DNA from: JBDNIO01 sp041688215
Lineage (GTDB): Bacteria; Pseudomonadota; Gammaproteobacteria; Nevskiales; Salinisphaeraceae
NCBI GenBank assembly: GCA_041688215.1
Contig: JBDNIO010000245.1
Location: 1-6,383, forward strand
Length of the DNA: 6,383 nt
Direction of reading: 5' to 3'
Part shown: positions 1-5,877 of the stretch, one piece after another
Position numbering within the stretch: position 1 is the first letter of the stretch
Layout: each line of letters begins with the position of its first letter
Translations under genes and position numbers: made by a program
Notes under the pieces: generated by a model
Databases searched by the model: none
The model's input: only the letters and a program-made list of their open reading frames with translations
Told to the model about the DNA's origin: nothing

Positions 1-51
1 CTGCCACTGGGCCGCGCTACGGTGGGAGCGTCTACCTGGAAAGTTATTCAT
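1..51 (-). CDS. IS66-family accessory protein TnpA-like, N-terminal 17 codons only (partial)
   Basis: An open frame begins at ATG 51-49 on the minus strand and runs off the window edge as MNNFPGRRSHRSAAQWQ. A basic start followed by an R-S-A-x-x-W-Q motif is typical of the N-terminus of IS66 TnpA, a small helix-turn-helix accessory protein of the element. A modest Shine-Dalgarno-like AGGCGG (minus strand, 62-57) lies five bases upstream. Its position shortly inside the GTAAGCG tip supports the call. With only 17 residues visible, the identification depends on this context, and the downstream tnpB and transposase genes are not in the window. Confidence 0.55.
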   Translation of the reverse strand, partial: MNNFPGRRSHRSAAQWQ

Positions 52-138
52 TGAAACCGCCTGATTGGTTGTGAATTCAGGTGACTATTGTCCGGGTGTT
101 TTTGCTTGGGTATATAACGCCGGTCAGTGAACGCTTAC
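1..138 (-). mobile_element. Left end of an IS66-family insertion sequence (partial, runs off the window)
   Basis: On the minus strand the sequence starting at 138 reads GTAAGCGTTCACTGACCGGC. IS66-family terminal inverted repeats characteristically begin GTAAGCG. The tip falls exactly where the neighbouring outer-membrane protein gene stops making sense. About 87 bases further in, an ATG at 51 opens a reading frame resembling IS66 TnpA, which is the usual layout of this family (short leader, then tnpA, tnpB and the tnpC transposase). The rest of the element, the other inverted repeat and the target duplication lie outside the window. IS66 elements usually make 8-bp target duplications, so GCTACAAC (minus strand, 146-139) would be the expected copy on this side. 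The family call rests on the tip motif and the short TnpA-like start, both read by eye. Confidence 0.72.
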
Positions 139-363
139 GTTGTAGCTGCCCACCAGATTGATGTTGGGCACCAGCTCGGCCGAACCGTCGATACCCAGCA
201 CGGCGCCATCGGAATCGCCGCCAAAGTTGCCGTCGACATTGGCGTAGCCGACCTGGCCGCCGAGGTAGTTGTAGCTCAGGTCACCGGCGCCGGCAGCAAA
301 GGCCGCAACGGGCAGGGCCAGCAACAGGGCGAAAGAATAAACAAAACGAGATTTGCAGTTCAT
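124..363 (-). pseudogene. Outer-membrane beta-barrel protein, N-terminal fragment truncated by an IS66 insertion
   Basis: The product begins with a clear Sec signal peptide: basic MNCKSR, hydrophobic residues about 8-22, and probable cleavage after AFA near residue 23. The mature part (DLSYNYLGGQVGYANVD, a Gly/Asp-rich turn, then an alternating strand ending LVGSYN) looks like the first strands of a small outer-membrane beta-barrel. Such proteins usually have roughly 170-200 residues, whereas only 79 codons are present. Residues 1-75 are native. The last four, VSVH, and the TGA stop are read from the IS66 tip starting at 138, so the barrel cannot close and the protein is almost certainly non-functional. 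An AGGAG lies 12 bases before the ATG, which is rather far. The exact porin family is unknown. Confidence 0.75.
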
Positions 364-413
364 TATGGTTTAGCACTCCTAAAGTAGGCAGTCCCGCCCG
401 TACAGCGCGGCGG

Positions 414-442
414 TATATACCATGCGCGGCGGGCAACGGCAA
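414..442 (-). promoter_or_regulatory. Possible sigma-70 promoter of the outer-membrane protein gene
   Basis: On the minus strand TTGCCG (442-437) and TATATA (419-414) are separated by 17 bases, giving a reasonable -35/-10 pair upstream of the ATG at 363. The -10 sits within the palindrome GGTATATACC (412-421). Both hexamers match the consensus at only four of six positions, so this is a prediction. Confidence 0.35.
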
Positions 443-456
443 TTGATATCAGGGTT

Positions 457-984
457 TTACAGCTTGACCAGACCGGGTTCGACGATCTCAATCCAGTAGC
501 CGTCGGGATCCTTGATAAAGGCAATGCCCGGCATGCTGCCTTGCTCCGGGCGCTTTACAAAAGTGACCTCGTGCTGGTCGAACCAGGCCACGGCCGCGTC
601 CATATCCGGCACGGAAAAGCAGATGTGGCCAAAGCCCTGCGGTTCGGCGTTACCGTCGTGGTAGCTCAGGTTCGGGTCATTCTCGCTGCCCCAGTTATGT
701 GTGAACTCCAGAATGCCGCGCTGGCTGAATGTCCAGGCCATGCGCTGGGCGGAATCGGCCGGGGGCTGGTCGTTTTCAGCCAACCGGGTGAGAAAATACA
801 GCGAGAATTTCATCTCGGCAAAGTCCAGTCGGCGCATCACCCGCATGCCCAGAACGCCGGTGTAAAAAGCCAGGGATTTTTCCGGATCCTTGACCCGCAG
901 CATCGTGTGGTTAAGCGTAAAGCCCCGGGTTTGCTCGGGCGTTGCGCTAATCGCGCCGGGATGATCTTCGCCGGAAAATTGCAT
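457..984 (-). CDS. gloA: Glyoxalase I (lactoylglutathione lyase), zinc-type long form
   Basis: GloA isomerises the hemithioacetal of methylglyoxal and glutathione to S-lactoylglutathione in the cytoplasm, the first step of methylglyoxal detoxification. The 175-residue protein matches the human/Pseudomonas long form closely: HTMLRVKDP (26-34), FYTGVLGM (40-47), MKFSLYFL (58-65), LEFTHNWG (92-99), GFGHICF (117-123) and KDPDGYWIEI (158-167). The expected metal ligands are H26, E93, H120 and E166. The extra segment between MKFSLYFL and LEFTHNWG is typical of the Zn-dependent class, in contrast to the shorter Ni-type E. coli enzyme. The ATG at 984 is preferred to the in-frame TTG at 996, because that TTG is part of TTGGAG, whose GGAG is a Shine-Dalgarno six bases before the ATG. 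The gene is divergent from the methyltransferase. I see no clear terminator after it. Confidence 0.95.
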   Translation of the reverse strand: MQFSGEDHPGAISATPEQTRGFTLNHTMLRVKDPEKSLAFYTGVLGMRVMRRLDFAEMKFSLYFLTRLAENDQPPADSAQRMAWTFSQRGILEFTHNWGSENDPNLSYHDGNAEPQGFGHICFSVPDMDAAVAWFDQHEVTFVKRPEQGSMPGIAFIKDPDGYWIEIVEPGLVKL

Positions 985-1012
985 ATTTATCTCCAAAGGG
1001 CGGGTGCGTTGT

Positions 1013-1042
1013 ATTAAAGTGGGCCTTTGGTGATCGTAGCAA
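1013..1042 (-). promoter_or_regulatory. Possible sigma-70 promoter of gloA
   Basis: On the minus strand TTGCTA (1042-1037) and TTTAAT (1018-1013) are separated by 18 bases. Transcription would start near 1006, giving a leader of about 20 bases that contains the GGAG ribosome binding site (994-991). The -10 matches the consensus at five of six positions and the -35 at four of six. The site lies in the 65-bp divergent gap shared with the methyltransferase gene. Confidence 0.4.
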
Positions 1043-1049
1043 CAGATTC

Positions 1050-1892
1050 ATGGCTTGGCAAAACTCCCAAAATATAAGCCCCACGGCGCACTACACCGGC
1101 TATGTCTGGACCCGGCACGGATTGTCGCATCCGATGCTGGCAACGCCGCAGGGCCGGGTATTCTTTAATGCATTACGGCCCATGAACGCGGCGTCCGCAG
1201 CCGTCGGCGGGCCCACGTTGGAAGGCCTTTTACTGGCGCGCCACCGGGTGATTGATGACTTGCTCACCCAAGCGATCGAATCCGGTGAAATAAGCCAGGT
1301 GGTCGAAATCGCCGCGGGCCTGTCGCCACGCGGCTGGCACTTCACCCAGCGTTATGGCAAGCAACTTACCTATATAGAAACCGACCTGCCCGGCATGGCC
1401 AAACGCAAGCGCGCCCTGCTGGCGAAGATGGGCGCCAGGCCTGGCCAGCATCGTGTTGCGGAATTGAACGCGCTGGCCGACATGGGCCCTACTAGTCTGC
1501 AGGCGCTGGTCGAGCAGTTGGACGCATCCAAAGGTCTGGCGATTATTACCGAAGGCCTGTTGAATTATTTTGACAAGGCCACGGTAGAGGGCATGTGGCA
1601 ACGCTTTGCCCAAAGCCTAGCGCCGTTCAAACATGGCCTGTATCTGTCTGACCTGCATCTGGCCACTGAAAGCAGGGGGCTGGTTGGCGCCGGATTTCAA
1701 ACGCTGCTGTCGGCGTTCGTGCGCAAGCGCGTCCATTTCCATTTTTCAGAGGCCGAGCAAGCGCAGACTGCACTGCAAACCGCCGGCTTTGCAGACGCGC
1801 AATTGCATCGCCCTATCGACTTGCTGGACAAGCCAACGGCCACGGTTGCCGCTGGCGCCGCGATTGTAAGAGTGATTGCAGCCACCCCGTAA
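1050..1892 (+). CDS. Class I SAM-dependent methyltransferase, leucine carboxyl methyltransferase (LCM/PPM1)-like
   Basis: This is a 280-residue cytoplasmic protein of the LCM-like methyltransferase family (COG3315 type), which transfers a methyl group from S-adenosylmethionine. The substrate of the bacterial members is generally unknown. Visible motifs are the SAM-binding loop VVEIAAGLSPRG (84-95), the acidic ribose-binding strand YIETDLPGMAKRK (108-120), and EGLLNYF (168-174), the family's characteristic post-strand motif. The N-terminal ISPTAHYTGYVW (9-20) followed by a conserved-looking start region supports the ATG at 1050, although there is no convincing Shine-Dalgarno sequence. The gene is divergent from gloA with 65 bp between the starts. 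A hairpin with a T-run follows at 1932-1955, so it may be transcribed alone. Assignment to the family is firm, but no biological role can be inferred from the neighbours. Confidence 0.87.
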   Translation: MAWQNSQNISPTAHYTGYVWTRHGLSHPMLATPQGRVFFNALRPMNAASAAVGGPTLEGLLLARHRVIDDLLTQAIESGEISQVVEIAAGLSPRGWHFTQRYGKQLTYIETDLPGMAKRKRALLAKMGARPGQHRVAELNALADMGPTSLQALVEQLDASKGLAIITEGLLNYFDKATVEGMWQRFAQSLAPFKHGLYLSDLHLATESRGLVGAGFQTLLSAFVRKRVHFHFSEAEQAQTALQTAGFADAQLHRPIDLLDKPTATVAAGAAIVRVIAATP

Positions 1893-1931
1893 CCGGCGTC
1901 GCAAGACTACATGGCGCGCCAGCGCTCTGTG

Positions 1932-1955
1932 CAGGCATACTGTTGCCTGATTTTT
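1932..1955 (+). terminator. Probable intrinsic terminator after the methyltransferase gene
   Basis: CAGGCA (1932-1937) pairs with TGCCTG (1944-1949) around a six-base loop, followed by A and five T residues (1951-1955). The stem is short, so termination may be partial. It ends only 13 bases before the ATG of the next gene. Confidence 0.5.
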
Positions 1956-1968
1956 CTCCATCTACCTT

Positions 1969-2472
1969 ATGAAAAAATTCACCCATAGCCAGGAATTGAA
2001 TGCCTCGGCCGAGCAGGTTATCGAAATCGTTACCTGCGAGGACTACCTGCGTTATCGCTACGAAGACTCGCGTTTGCTCGGATTCAAAATCGATATCCGT
2101 TGCGATGAACAAGACCGGTTCGCCTGCTGTATTGACCGTGTGGTTGACCCCGGCGACAAGATTCCCAGCGTGGCCAGGCGCTTGGTCGGCGATAAAATTA
2201 CGATTCAGCAGGAAACCGAATGGTCGCGTCAGGGCCCGCCTTACGCGGGCAGTCTGAAGGTGACGATTCCCGGTATGCCGGGCAGCATCAGTGGCGATTT
2301 GCGCTTGCTGGTGCTGGACGAGCAACGCAGCAAAATGGAAGCTGATGGCCGCGTTGAGGTCAAAATCCCGCTTGCGGGCAGTCAGATCGAGCGCATGCTT
2401 ATCGGCGTGGCGGAAGATACTTTTGCCGAAAGTATGCGCAGCATCAATGACTACCTCGCGCAACAGAAATAA
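1969..2472 (+). CDS. DUF2505 family protein (START/SRPBCC-like fold expected)
   Basis: A 167-residue protein with no signal peptide or membrane segment. The N-terminus (FTHSQELNASAEQVIEIVTC, residues 4-23) has the pattern of START/SRPBCC-type proteins, in which an opening strand is followed by a helix (the hPA/SAEQVxxxV type). The C-terminal part (VEVKIPLAGSQIERML, then a long amphipathic helix ending NDYLAQQK) matches the DUF2505 family. These proteins are thought to form a hydrophobic ligand-binding cavity, but no member's function is known to me, so none is assigned. The ATG at 1969 fits the domain start, although no Shine-Dalgarno is visible. The gene lies between a terminator-like hairpin and the lytic transglycosylase gene 68 bp downstream, with no terminator seen in that gap, so the two could be co-transcribed. 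Confidence 0.8.
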   Translation: MKKFTHSQELNASAEQVIEIVTCEDYLRYRYEDSRLLGFKIDIRCDEQDRFACCIDRVVDPGDKIPSVARRLVGDKITIQQETEWSRQGPPYAGSLKVTIPGMPGSISGDLRLLVLDEQRSKMEADGRVEVKIPLAGSQIERMLIGVAEDTFAESMRSINDYLAQQK

Positions 2473-2540
2473 CCCGTGGTGGCCATTTGGCCGTTAGACC
2501 CGGTTGGCCCGGTAGGCGACCCTCGATTATTGGAGTGTGT

Positions 2541-3818
2541 ATGAAGTTTTTGAACCTGGTTTTGGTTACGCTGCTGCTCGCCGCATGCGCCACTGCCACC
2601 CCGGTTGCGGAAACTGCCTCGGCGCCGTCCGCACCTGCGCAGCCGGCCCCGGCTACCCAGGCAGCCACTCCGCCGCTGCCAAGCGAGCAGGAAATGCGTC
2701 AGGGGTTTGCCGAATGGGTGGCCGCTTACCGCCAACAAGCCGCGCAGCGCGGCATCAGCGCCGCCACCCTGGCCGATGCGTTTGATGAGGCCCAGTTGCT
2801 GGAACGCGTCATCAAACTCGATGGCGCGCAACCGGAGTTCACCCGCGCCATCTGGGAATATCTGGATTCGGCGGTGTCTTCCGCACGCATCAACACCGGC
2901 AGTACCCGGTTAGTAGAGAACATGGCCGCCGCCAGCGCCGCTGAACAACGCTATGGCGTACCCAAGGAAATCCTGGTCGCCATCTGGGGTATCGAAAGCA
3001 ATTACGGCAGCAACTTCGGCAACTACGAAACCATTGATGCCCTGGCGACCCTGGGTTACCACGGTCGGCGCGAGGATTTCGCACGGCGTGAATTATTTGC
3101 CGCGCTGGAAATACTGCAAAGCGGGGATATCAACCGCGAACGCATGCAGGGCTCCTGGGCCGGCGGCATGGGGCATACCCAGGTTTTGCCCACCAGTTTT
3201 CAGGCCTACGCGGTGGATGCCGACGGCGACGGCAGGCGCGATATCTGGGGCAGTATTCCGGATGTAATGGCCTCCACTGCCAATTATCTGGCCAAGGCGC
3301 GCTGGCAAGCGGGCCAGCCATGGGGCGTTGAAGTCATCGTGCCGCATGGCTTTGATTACAGCACCGCCGAGCTGGGCACCAAATTATCCAGCGGCGAATG
3401 GGCGGCGGTAGGTATCCGGCCCGCGCAAGGTGGTACTCTGCCGGATTTCGACGAAGCTTCCGTTATCGTGCCGGCCGGCGCCAATGGGCCAGCGTTTCTG
3501 GTGGGGCCGAATTTCCATTCCATCCTGCGCTACAACAATTCCACCAGCTACGCGCTGGCGGTGGGGCATTTGTCGGATCGCATCGCCGGTGCCGGGCCGT
3601 TTGTGGCGGAATGGCCGCGCGGGCTGGCGGCGATGTCGCGCTCGCAGATCAAGGACTTGCAACGACTGCTGAATGAACATGGCTACCCGGCCGGAACGCC
3701 CGATGGCCTGATTGGCCCGAATACCCGCAAGGCCTTGCGCCAGTACCAGCGCAGCCAGGGCTGGGTGTCCGATGGCTACCCGACGTTTGCTATTCTACAA
3801 AGTCTGCAAGCGCAATAA
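2541..3818 (+). CDS. Family-3 lytic murein transglycosylase (MltB/SltB3-like) lipoprotein with C-terminal peptidoglycan-binding domain
   Basis: This enzyme cleaves the MurNAc-GlcNAc bond of peptidoglycan, forming 1,6-anhydroMurNAc ends, and acts in the periplasm. The 425-residue product starts with a lipoprotein signal (hydrophobic 4-13, lipobox LAAC 13-16, acylated C16). A Pro/Ala-rich linker runs to about residue 48, then an SLT_2 catalytic domain. The catalytic acid is E152 in WGIESNYGSNFG. GSWAGGMGHTQ (204-214) is the conserved substrate-groove motif. D226, D228, D230 and D234 in DADGDGRRDIW form an EF-hand-like calcium site as in MltB. Residues about 365-425 (SRSQIKDLQRLLNEHGY ... DGLIGPNTRKALRQYQ) form a PG_binding_1 domain, absent from E. 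coli MltB but present in SltB-type paralogues. The ATG at 2541 is chosen over an upstream in-frame start at 2487 because GGAG lies five bases before it and the signal peptide begins there. Confidence 0.94.
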   Translation: MKFLNLVLVTLLLAACATATPVAETASAPSAPAQPAPATQAATPPLPSEQEMRQGFAEWVAAYRQQAAQRGISAATLADAFDEAQLLERVIKLDGAQPEFTRAIWEYLDSAVSSARINTGSTRLVENMAAASAAEQRYGVPKEILVAIWGIESNYGSNFGNYETIDALATLGYHGRREDFARRELFAALEILQSGDINRERMQGSWAGGMGHTQVLPTSFQAYAVDADGDGRRDIWGSIPDVMASTANYLAKARWQAGQPWGVEVIVPHGFDYSTAELGTKLSSGEWAAVGIRPAQGGTLPDFDEASVIVPAGANGPAFLVGPNFHSILRYNNSTSYALAVGHLSDRIAGAGPFVAEWPRGLAAMSRSQIKDLQRLLNEHGYPAGTPDGLIGPNTRKALRQYQRSQGWVSDGYPTFAILQSLQAQ

Positions 3819-3853
3819 GTCCCTGCCGGTCCGTTTTGAGAGTAAGAGACGTA

Positions 3854-3859
3854 TATAAC
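3854..3859 (+). promoter_or_regulatory. Possible -10 element upstream of the GST gene
   Basis: TATAAC matches the sigma-70 -10 consensus at five of six positions. It lies 39 bases before the GST start, in the 80-bp gap after the transglycosylase. No good -35 is found at the usual distance; TTGAGA at 3836-3841 is only 12 bases away. The call is weak. Confidence 0.25.
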
Positions 3860-3860
3860 T

Positions 3861-3878
3861 GCGGCTGCGTTTAGCCGC
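3861..3878 (+). other. Perfect 6-bp hairpin between the transglycosylase and GST genes
   Basis: GCGGCT (3861-3866) pairs with AGCCGC (3873-3878) around a six-base loop. No T-run follows, so it is not a convincing intrinsic terminator. It could be a 3'-end stabilising hairpin of the upstream transcript or a leader structure of the GST mRNA. Confidence 0.35.
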
Positions 3879-3898
3879 CTAACGATGAGGAGAAACGA

Positions 3899-4549
3899 AT
3901 GAAGCTATTGAATTCACTTGGACCCAATCCGCGCATGGTGCGCATGTTCATGTACGAAAAGGGCATTGAGCTGCCGCTGGTGGAGCACGACCTGCTGGGC
4001 GGCGAAAACCGCCAGGCCGATTTCACCAAGAAAAACCCCGGCGGCCAGATTCCGGCGCTGGAACTCGACGACGGCACGATACTGGCCGAAACCGTGGCCA
4101 TTTGTGAGTACCTGGAAGAAAAACACCCAGAACCGGCGTTAATCGGCAAAACCGCCGAAGCGCGCGCCGAAACCCGCATGTGGACCCGCCGGGTGGAATT
4201 GAACATCACCGAGCACCTGTACGCCGGTTTCCGCTACGCCGAAGGCCTGGACCTGTTCCGCGACCGCGTCTATTGCATTCCCGACGCCGCGGCCGAAATC
4301 AAGAAAAAGGCACAAGGCGGTCTGGAATGGTTCGATGGTCTGATGCAAGACAAGCAGTATATCGCCGGAGATCGCCTGACCGTGGCGGACCTGGTCCTGT
4401 ATTGCTGCGTGGATTTCGTCGCCAGCGTCGGCCAGCCGCTCGACCCTGCACGTAAAAACCTGCAGGCCTGGTTTGCAATGATGGACGCGCGTCCCAGCGC
4501 CGAAGCGACCATCGCGCCCAATTGGCAAGAACTGGGAATGCGGGTATAA
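3899..4549 (+). CDS. Glutathione S-transferase family protein
   Basis: A 216-residue cytoplasmic GST that would bind glutathione and conjugate or reduce electrophilic substrates. The N-terminal thioredoxin-fold domain (about 1-77) has LLNSLGPNPRMVRMF at the active-site end of strand 1, where S6 is the likely thiolate-stabilising residue. It also has the cis-proline P52 in GQIPAL and the gamma-glutamyl-binding pair E64-T65 in AETVAICEYLEE. The all-helical C-terminal domain carries the GST N-capping box T161-V-A-D164 in GDRLTVADL. The length is normal and no residue looks broken. The start is well defined by GAGGAG (3887-3892), six bases before the ATG. A very strong terminator follows, so this gene ends its transcription unit. 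The substrate cannot be deduced. Like GloA, it uses glutathione, but it is not in the same operon. Confidence 0.92.
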   Translation: MKLLNSLGPNPRMVRMFMYEKGIELPLVEHDLLGGENRQADFTKKNPGGQIPALELDDGTILAETVAICEYLEEKHPEPALIGKTAEARAETRMWTRRVELNITEHLYAGFRYAEGLDLFRDRVYCIPDAAAEIKKKAQGGLEWFDGLMQDKQYIAGDRLTVADLVLYCCVDFVASVGQPLDPARKNLQAWFAMMDARPSAEATIAPNWQELGMRV

Positions 4550-4566
4550 ATCCCCATCGTTATCAA

Positions 4567-4604
4567 CGGCGCGTTTCGGCATGAATCGAAACGCGCCGCT
4601 TTTT
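4567..4604 (+). terminator. Strong intrinsic terminator after the GST gene
   Basis: CGGCGCGTTTCG (4567-4578) and CGAAACGCGCCG (4587-4598) form a perfect 12-bp stem with an eight-base loop, followed by C and five T residues (4600-4604). It separates the GST transcription unit from pqiA, which starts only 16 bases after the T-run. Confidence 0.93.
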
Positions 4605-4606
4605 CG

Positions 4607-4612
4607 TACAAT
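4607..4612 (+). promoter_or_regulatory. Possible -10 element for pqiA
   Basis: TACAAT matches the -10 consensus at five of six positions and ends eight bases before the pqiA ATG, so transcription from it would start almost at the start codon. The -35 position would fall inside the terminator stem and shows no match. No Shine-Dalgarno sequence lies before the ATG, which fits a nearly leaderless mRNA. Confidence 0.3.
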
Positions 4613-4620
4613 AGCGGCAA

Positions 4621-5046
4621 ATGACTGAATCCAACGCACTAGCCGTATGTCACGAATGTGACTGGGTCGCCGCCATGCCTTATCTCCAGGAAGGTGAGGC
4701 CGCGCTCTGCCCGCGCTGCGGTCACCGCTTGAGTGAGCGCCAGCGCCTGGGTACCCAGCGAGAAATCGCCTGGGGTGTCAGCGCGCTGATTACGCTGGTA
4801 ATCGCACTGTCGTTTGAATTTATCAGTTTCAATACCAGCGGTATTACGCATTCCATCGTATTTATCGATTCCGCGCTGGCGTTGTTTAACTACGACTATG
4901 TGTTGCTCGGCGCCCTGGTATTCGCCACCACGGCATTACTGCCGGCGTTGTATATATTGATTCTGCTGTACCTGAATACCGGCCTGTCGCTGGGCCGCGA
5001 ATTGCCCGGCATGGGCGCGCTGGCGCTGCTTTTACGCCCGATTTAA
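4621..5046 (+). CDS. pqiA: PqiA N-terminal fragment (first part of PqiA domain 1)
   Basis: PqiA is the inner-membrane partner of the PqiABC lipid transport system (MCE type, paraquat-inducible). This 141-residue piece contains the N-terminal zinc-ribbon-like cysteines C10-x2-C13 and C30-x2-C33 (CHEC, CPRC) and two membrane segments, about 50-69 and 93-118. It ends at ...ALLLRPI before a TAA. In intact homologues the chain goes on directly with a PW-x-M-x-x-VF-x-x-G helix, which here lies in frame just after the stop. The fragment therefore lacks the remaining helices of its own domain and is unlikely to fold as a functional transporter subunit. The ATG at 4621 has no Shine-Dalgarno sequence and sits directly downstream of the GST terminator. 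Confidence 0.85.
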   Translation: MTESNALAVCHECDWVAAMPYLQEGEAALCPRCGHRLSERQRLGTQREIAWGVSALITLVIALSFEFISFNTSGITHSIVFIDSALALFNYDYVLLGALVFATTALLPALYILILLYLNTGLSLGRELPGMGALALLLRPI

Positions 5047-5055
5047 CCATGGCTG

Positions 5056-5877
5056 ATGAGCGATGTTTTTATCGTCGGCGTGCTGATAAGCCTGGTCAAG
5101 ATCGTAACCCTGGCGGATATTCACATCGGGCCTTCCTTTCTTGCGTTCTGCGCCTATGCGGTATTGCTGCTGCGCACGATTGCGGGTTTCGACCCGGAAT
5201 TGCTGTGGGATCGTATTGCCGGCCGCGCGTCGGTGCCAGAGCATGTGCGGCCCCTGCGCCCGGCCCAGGCGCAGGGGGTAACTGACTGCGCAGCCTGCGG
5301 CGCGCTATTCGAGTTTACCCTTGGCAATCGTTGCCCACGTTGCGGCAATCGCCACGTTGCTTTCGGCATCAATCGCCTGCAAATTACCTGGGCGCTGCTG
5401 GTAACGGCTACGGTATTGATGATTCCGGCGAATGTGTATCCTATCCTTAACACAGCAAGCTTTGGCACGTCTGACACGCAGACGATTGTCGGTGGCGCCT
5501 GGTATCTTGCGCAACACGGCTCCTTGCCGATTGCTATCATCATTTTTGTGGCCAGCGTGGTAATACCCATTTTCAAGATCATCGCGCTGGCCTGGCTTTG
5601 CATGAAAACCCAGACGAAAATCCAGGCACGCAACATAGAGGACCATCACGACAAAATGCAGCTTTACCGGATGACCGAAATCATCGGCAGATGGTCCATG
5701 ATTGACGTATTTGTCGTCGCCGTCCTGGCGGCCCTGGTGCAGGCAGGCGTGATTTACACCATTACTCCAGAACCGGCCGCAGTCTATTTTGCCGCCGTTG
5801 TGGTGACCACCATGGTCGCTGCCATGACTTTCGATACCCGCCTGCTATGGCATGACGGCGAGCAAGCCTCAGCATGA
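5056..5877 (+). CDS. pqiA: PqiA C-terminal fragment (end of domain 1 plus complete domain 2)
   Basis: This frame continues pqiA in the same phase from an ATG 9 bases after the TAA. Residues 1-45 are the last two membrane helices of domain 1 (SDVFIVGVLISLVKI, then PSFLAFCAYAVLLL). Domain 2 follows: zinc-ribbon cysteines C78-x2-C81 and C93-x2-C96 (CAAC, CPRC), then membrane segments about 112-130, 157-181, 216-234 and 238-261, with the conserved MIPANVYPIL at 122-131. RWSMIDVFVVAVLAALVQA (212-230) is the domain-2 counterpart of PWLMSDVFIVGVLISLVKI at the break. No good ribosome binding site precedes the ATG, so expression would need translational reinitiation or stop read-through. No other damage is visible, suggesting the stop is recent. 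The stop codon overlaps the pqiB start (ATGA). Confidence 0.82.
   Translation: MSDVFIVGVLISLVKIVTLADIHIGPSFLAFCAYAVLLLRTIAGFDPELLWDRIAGRASVPEHVRPLRPAQAQGVTDCAACGALFEFTLGNRCPRCGNRHVAFGINRLQITWALLVTATVLMIPANVYPILNTASFGTSDTQTIVGGAWYLAQHGSLPIAIIIFVASVVIPIFKIIALAWLCMKTQTKIQARNIEDHHDKMQLYRMTEIIGRWSMIDVFVVAVLAALVQAGVIYTITPEPAAVYFAAVVVTTMVAAMTFDTRLLWHDGEQASA

Larger units (their letters stand above)
4621..5877 (+). pseudogene. pqiA: pqiA interrupted by one in-frame TAA stop (whole-gene view)
   Basis: Positions 4621-5877 form one continuous reading frame of 418 sense positions, almost exactly the E. coli PqiA length (417), broken only by TAA at 5044-5046. Protein homology continues across the stop in the same frame (LLLRPI, stop, PWLMSDVFIVG), so there is no frameshift. 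The stop lies in the middle of the first PqiA domain and not at the boundary between the two domains. This is a nonsense mutation, a base-calling error or a read-through site. It does not resemble the natural two-gene split seen in some Pseudomonas. The two pieces are described separately. Confidence 0.85.

Noticed and set aside
127..387. Plus-strand open frame opposite the outer-membrane protein gene
   Set aside because: It is a shadow of the minus-strand gene, which has a clear signal peptide and strand pattern. The plus-strand translation shows no recognisable motif.
985..996. TTG start of gloA at 996
   Set aside because: The TTG overlaps the GGAG ribosome binding site of the ATG at 984, so it cannot be the main start.
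541..1017. 158-codon plus-strand open frame opposite gloA
   Set aside because: gloA on the minus strand has all metal ligands and family motifs. The plus-strand product is low in recognisable structure.
1813..2463. 216-codon minus-strand open frame across the methyltransferase end and the DUF2505 gene
   Set aside because: It overlaps two supported plus-strand genes and spans the terminator hairpin. Its length reflects GC-rich codon usage on the opposite strand.
2487..2540. Upstream start for the lytic transglycosylase at 2487
   Set aside because: It would put 18 residues with no signal features before a perfect lipoprotein signal. The ATG at 2541 has GGAG five bases upstream.
4139..4639. 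166-codon minus-strand open frame opposite the GST gene
   Set aside because: It runs through the GST terminator and opposite a well-supported GST gene, and no family motif is visible.
5030..5060. A frameshift in pqiA, or a natural two-gene PqiA split
   Set aside because: The two parts are in the same frame, so there is no frameshift. The break falls inside domain 1 and not between the two PqiA domains, unlike natural single-domain pairs.
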